From Aristolochia californica (taxonomy: Eukaryota > Streptophyta > Magnoliopsida > Piperales > Aristolochiaceae), in assembly GCA_029961685.1 (NCBI GenBank), contig JARWKL010000009.1, forward strand, positions 29,823,208-29,887,207: 64,000 nucleotides of DNA, given 5' to 3'. The position numbers were made by a program, and so were the translations under genes. The notes under the pieces were generated by a model. The model was given only the letters and a program-made list of their open reading frames with translations. It searched no databases and was not told the DNA's origin. Shown piece by piece: positions 62,701 to 64,000 of the stretch (its first letter is position 1; each line of letters starts with the position of its first letter).

Positions 62701-63389
62701 CCACTTTTGGAACTGCATAGTTTTGACATGAAATAATCTGGTCAAGTTCTCCATTCAAGAACAAGCCAGTCATCCGAACATACCTCCGGCAGTTGCAGCT
62801 TAACCATCAACAAGTTTTGTTTTGTATTACACTTTTTTTGAACATATCATTGATAATTTTTTATTCTTTTCTTAGATATATAATTGGTCACTTTTTTTTT
62901 GAATGTTGAAATCCTTTACCTTCATGAGACTAGAGCTCAAGACTTCACACTAGAAATCCCCCCATGTGACCATTTAACCAAATGGCCCAAGCCATTTGTC
63001 ATTTTGTTGGTACTATTTGTGACCAAATAAAGACAATCATGTGGGCATAATAGACTCTTTGTTAAGGAATATTCCTTGCTGACCATGAGCATGCCCCAAA
63101 GACTGCCTGTATGTTTTTTATTCATTGAGATTACTGTATCACCATCCTACTCTTCATTAGCAGTGTATCAACATGAATATGTTAGAAAAACTAGTACTAC
63201 TAAAAGATGTCACATTGACAGACTTATGAAACCAACCACAAAAGAGAAATTTACCAAAACAAAGTTGTCAGAAAGTCATACATACCCCTGCTTCCGCATC
63301 AATGAAAGCTGGCTCAAGATACAATCACAGAACTTCTCCATTAACTCATAAGAGCAACCACGGTTAACCTCAGCTATCAGTCCTTCAAC
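59701..63389 (-). CDS. IST1-like protein (ESCRT-III associated), 5' end outside window
   Basis: Four exons in phase: 63286-63389, 61366-61510, 61142-61282 and 59701-60873. The first three encode the C-terminal two thirds of the IST1 domain (VEGLIAEVNRGCSYE; EESKEAVGTVMFAAARYADL; LRRIFTEKYGNS; KPPSIDQKLELMQIIALEFS), close to the plant ISTL family. The last exon (390 codons) is a long, charged, disordered tail ending LPDYDELAARFAALKGGKKF, which looks like a short conserved terminal motif and probably a partner-binding helix. IST1 proteins bind ESCRT-III subunits and regulate the VPS4-type ATPase SKD1 in multivesicular-body sorting. The N-terminal IST1 exons are not in 63390-64000 and must lie to the right. 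Introns are 92, 83, 268 and more than 1700 bp. Confidence 0.9.
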
Positions 63390-64000
63390 CTGTCACATGG
63401 CATATGAAGGAAACATAATAAATTCCTTCTCGCACATCAGTAGAAATATGGCAAGAGTAACACACAAAACATCCTTCTAATAAGCACAAACAGCAGAGAC
63501 ATTTCCCTCATAACAACGAAAAAGGTTGAGATATGCTGAAATGCAAGTTGGAATGATCCGTATCATCCAGGGGTGGTCTACAATGTCATCTTCTTCCATA
63601 AAGCTAAAAAGGGGGCAGTCTTGTCATCTTTGAAGTGAGAACTGTTACTTAGGTATGAGCGCAATTTGATGAAGTAACAAAATGACTAGATTCAAGTTTG
63701 AACTCAGTCCCTCTGCAAAGAGGGGACCAGTATATCTATGACAACCTCATATCCCTGAATACCCTAGAATATTGAACCGCTGATGCTCCTGAAAGAAATT
63801 TAATTGAGTTCACTATATGCTTTGGTCTAAGCTTAAACCTGGATTGTCTATCTGCTGAGCTATCCACAAAGGCAAAGCGCCAAGCACAAACCATGGTCAA
63901 ACTTTTAGTGCTGCCCTAAAACATTGGGCTTCTATCTCTCCAAAAAGACAACAAATAATAGAAGTTTTCCAAACAGATTGAAATTGCAAATCACTGCAAT
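63390..64000 (-). other. Intron of the IST1-like gene
   Basis: No exon could be found here that would continue the IST1 domain upstream, so the stretch is read as intronic. Confidence 0.55.

Noticed and set aside
63061..63095. TGTTAAGGAATA start resembling the TRIM LTR
   Set aside because: Similarity ends after about 13 bases; no further LTR sequence follows.

Overview
This window is nuclear DNA from a flowering plant. The genes are split by many GT-AG introns, the intergenic DNA is AT-rich and full of LTR-retrotransposon and hAT-like debris, and the proteins are plant types (a RABF2-type Rab5, a small secreted LysM protein, a plant ISTL/IST1 protein). One Rab5 intron also carries a nuclear copy of plastid DNA (ndhH-ndhA). 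The species cannot be named from this sequence alone.

Layout. 1-11.5 kb is mostly transposon wreckage: two LTR elements at 1.2-4.2 kb, one with 1.2-1.6 kb LTRs at 6.2-10.1 kb, and a Copia tail at 11.3 kb. A doubtful small minus-strand gene at 5.2-5.5 kb is the only other item. 11.8-20.5 kb holds a nine-exon minus-strand gene (525 aa) for a five-helix membrane protein of the plant plasma-membrane-fusion (tweety/prominin-like) type; its 4.6 kb intron 8 hosts a Copia fragment. A complete TRIM element with target-site duplication lies in the same intron. 21.4-23.9 kb is a repeat with a tandem array and a GC-rich core, related in inverted orientation to an element at 54.5-56.7 kb. 25.8-30.0 kb is a dead Ty1/Copia element on the minus strand.

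31.25-38.95 kb is a seven-exon RABF2/Rab5 GTPase gene (198 aa). A 4.9 kb segment (38,590-43,508) starting in its last large intron has been tandemly duplicated (43,514-48,464). Each copy carries the last two Rab5 exons, a decayed LysM exon, an intact two-exon LysM gene and part or all of a coding-free LTR element. 49.85-54.06 kb is a nine-exon METTL22-like methyltransferase gene (338 aa). 57.4-59.3 kb has a carrier-like fragment, a doubtful ORF and a one-exon 200-aa membrane protein. 59.7-63.4 kb is the 3' part of an IST1-like (ESCRT-III-associated) gene whose 5' end lies beyond the window.

The genes are functionally unrelated, as is normal for a plant chromosome arm; no operon-like or defence-island system is visible. 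The most notable points are: the young tandem duplication that doubled an intact LysM gene and created orphan Rab5 exons; three LTR elements that share a hairpin holding the primer-binding site in its loop; the paired inverted elements with a GC-rich core; and the intronic TRIM and plastid DNA. Exon models were assembled by eye from splice sites, reading phase and family resemblance; all keep frame across every junction.
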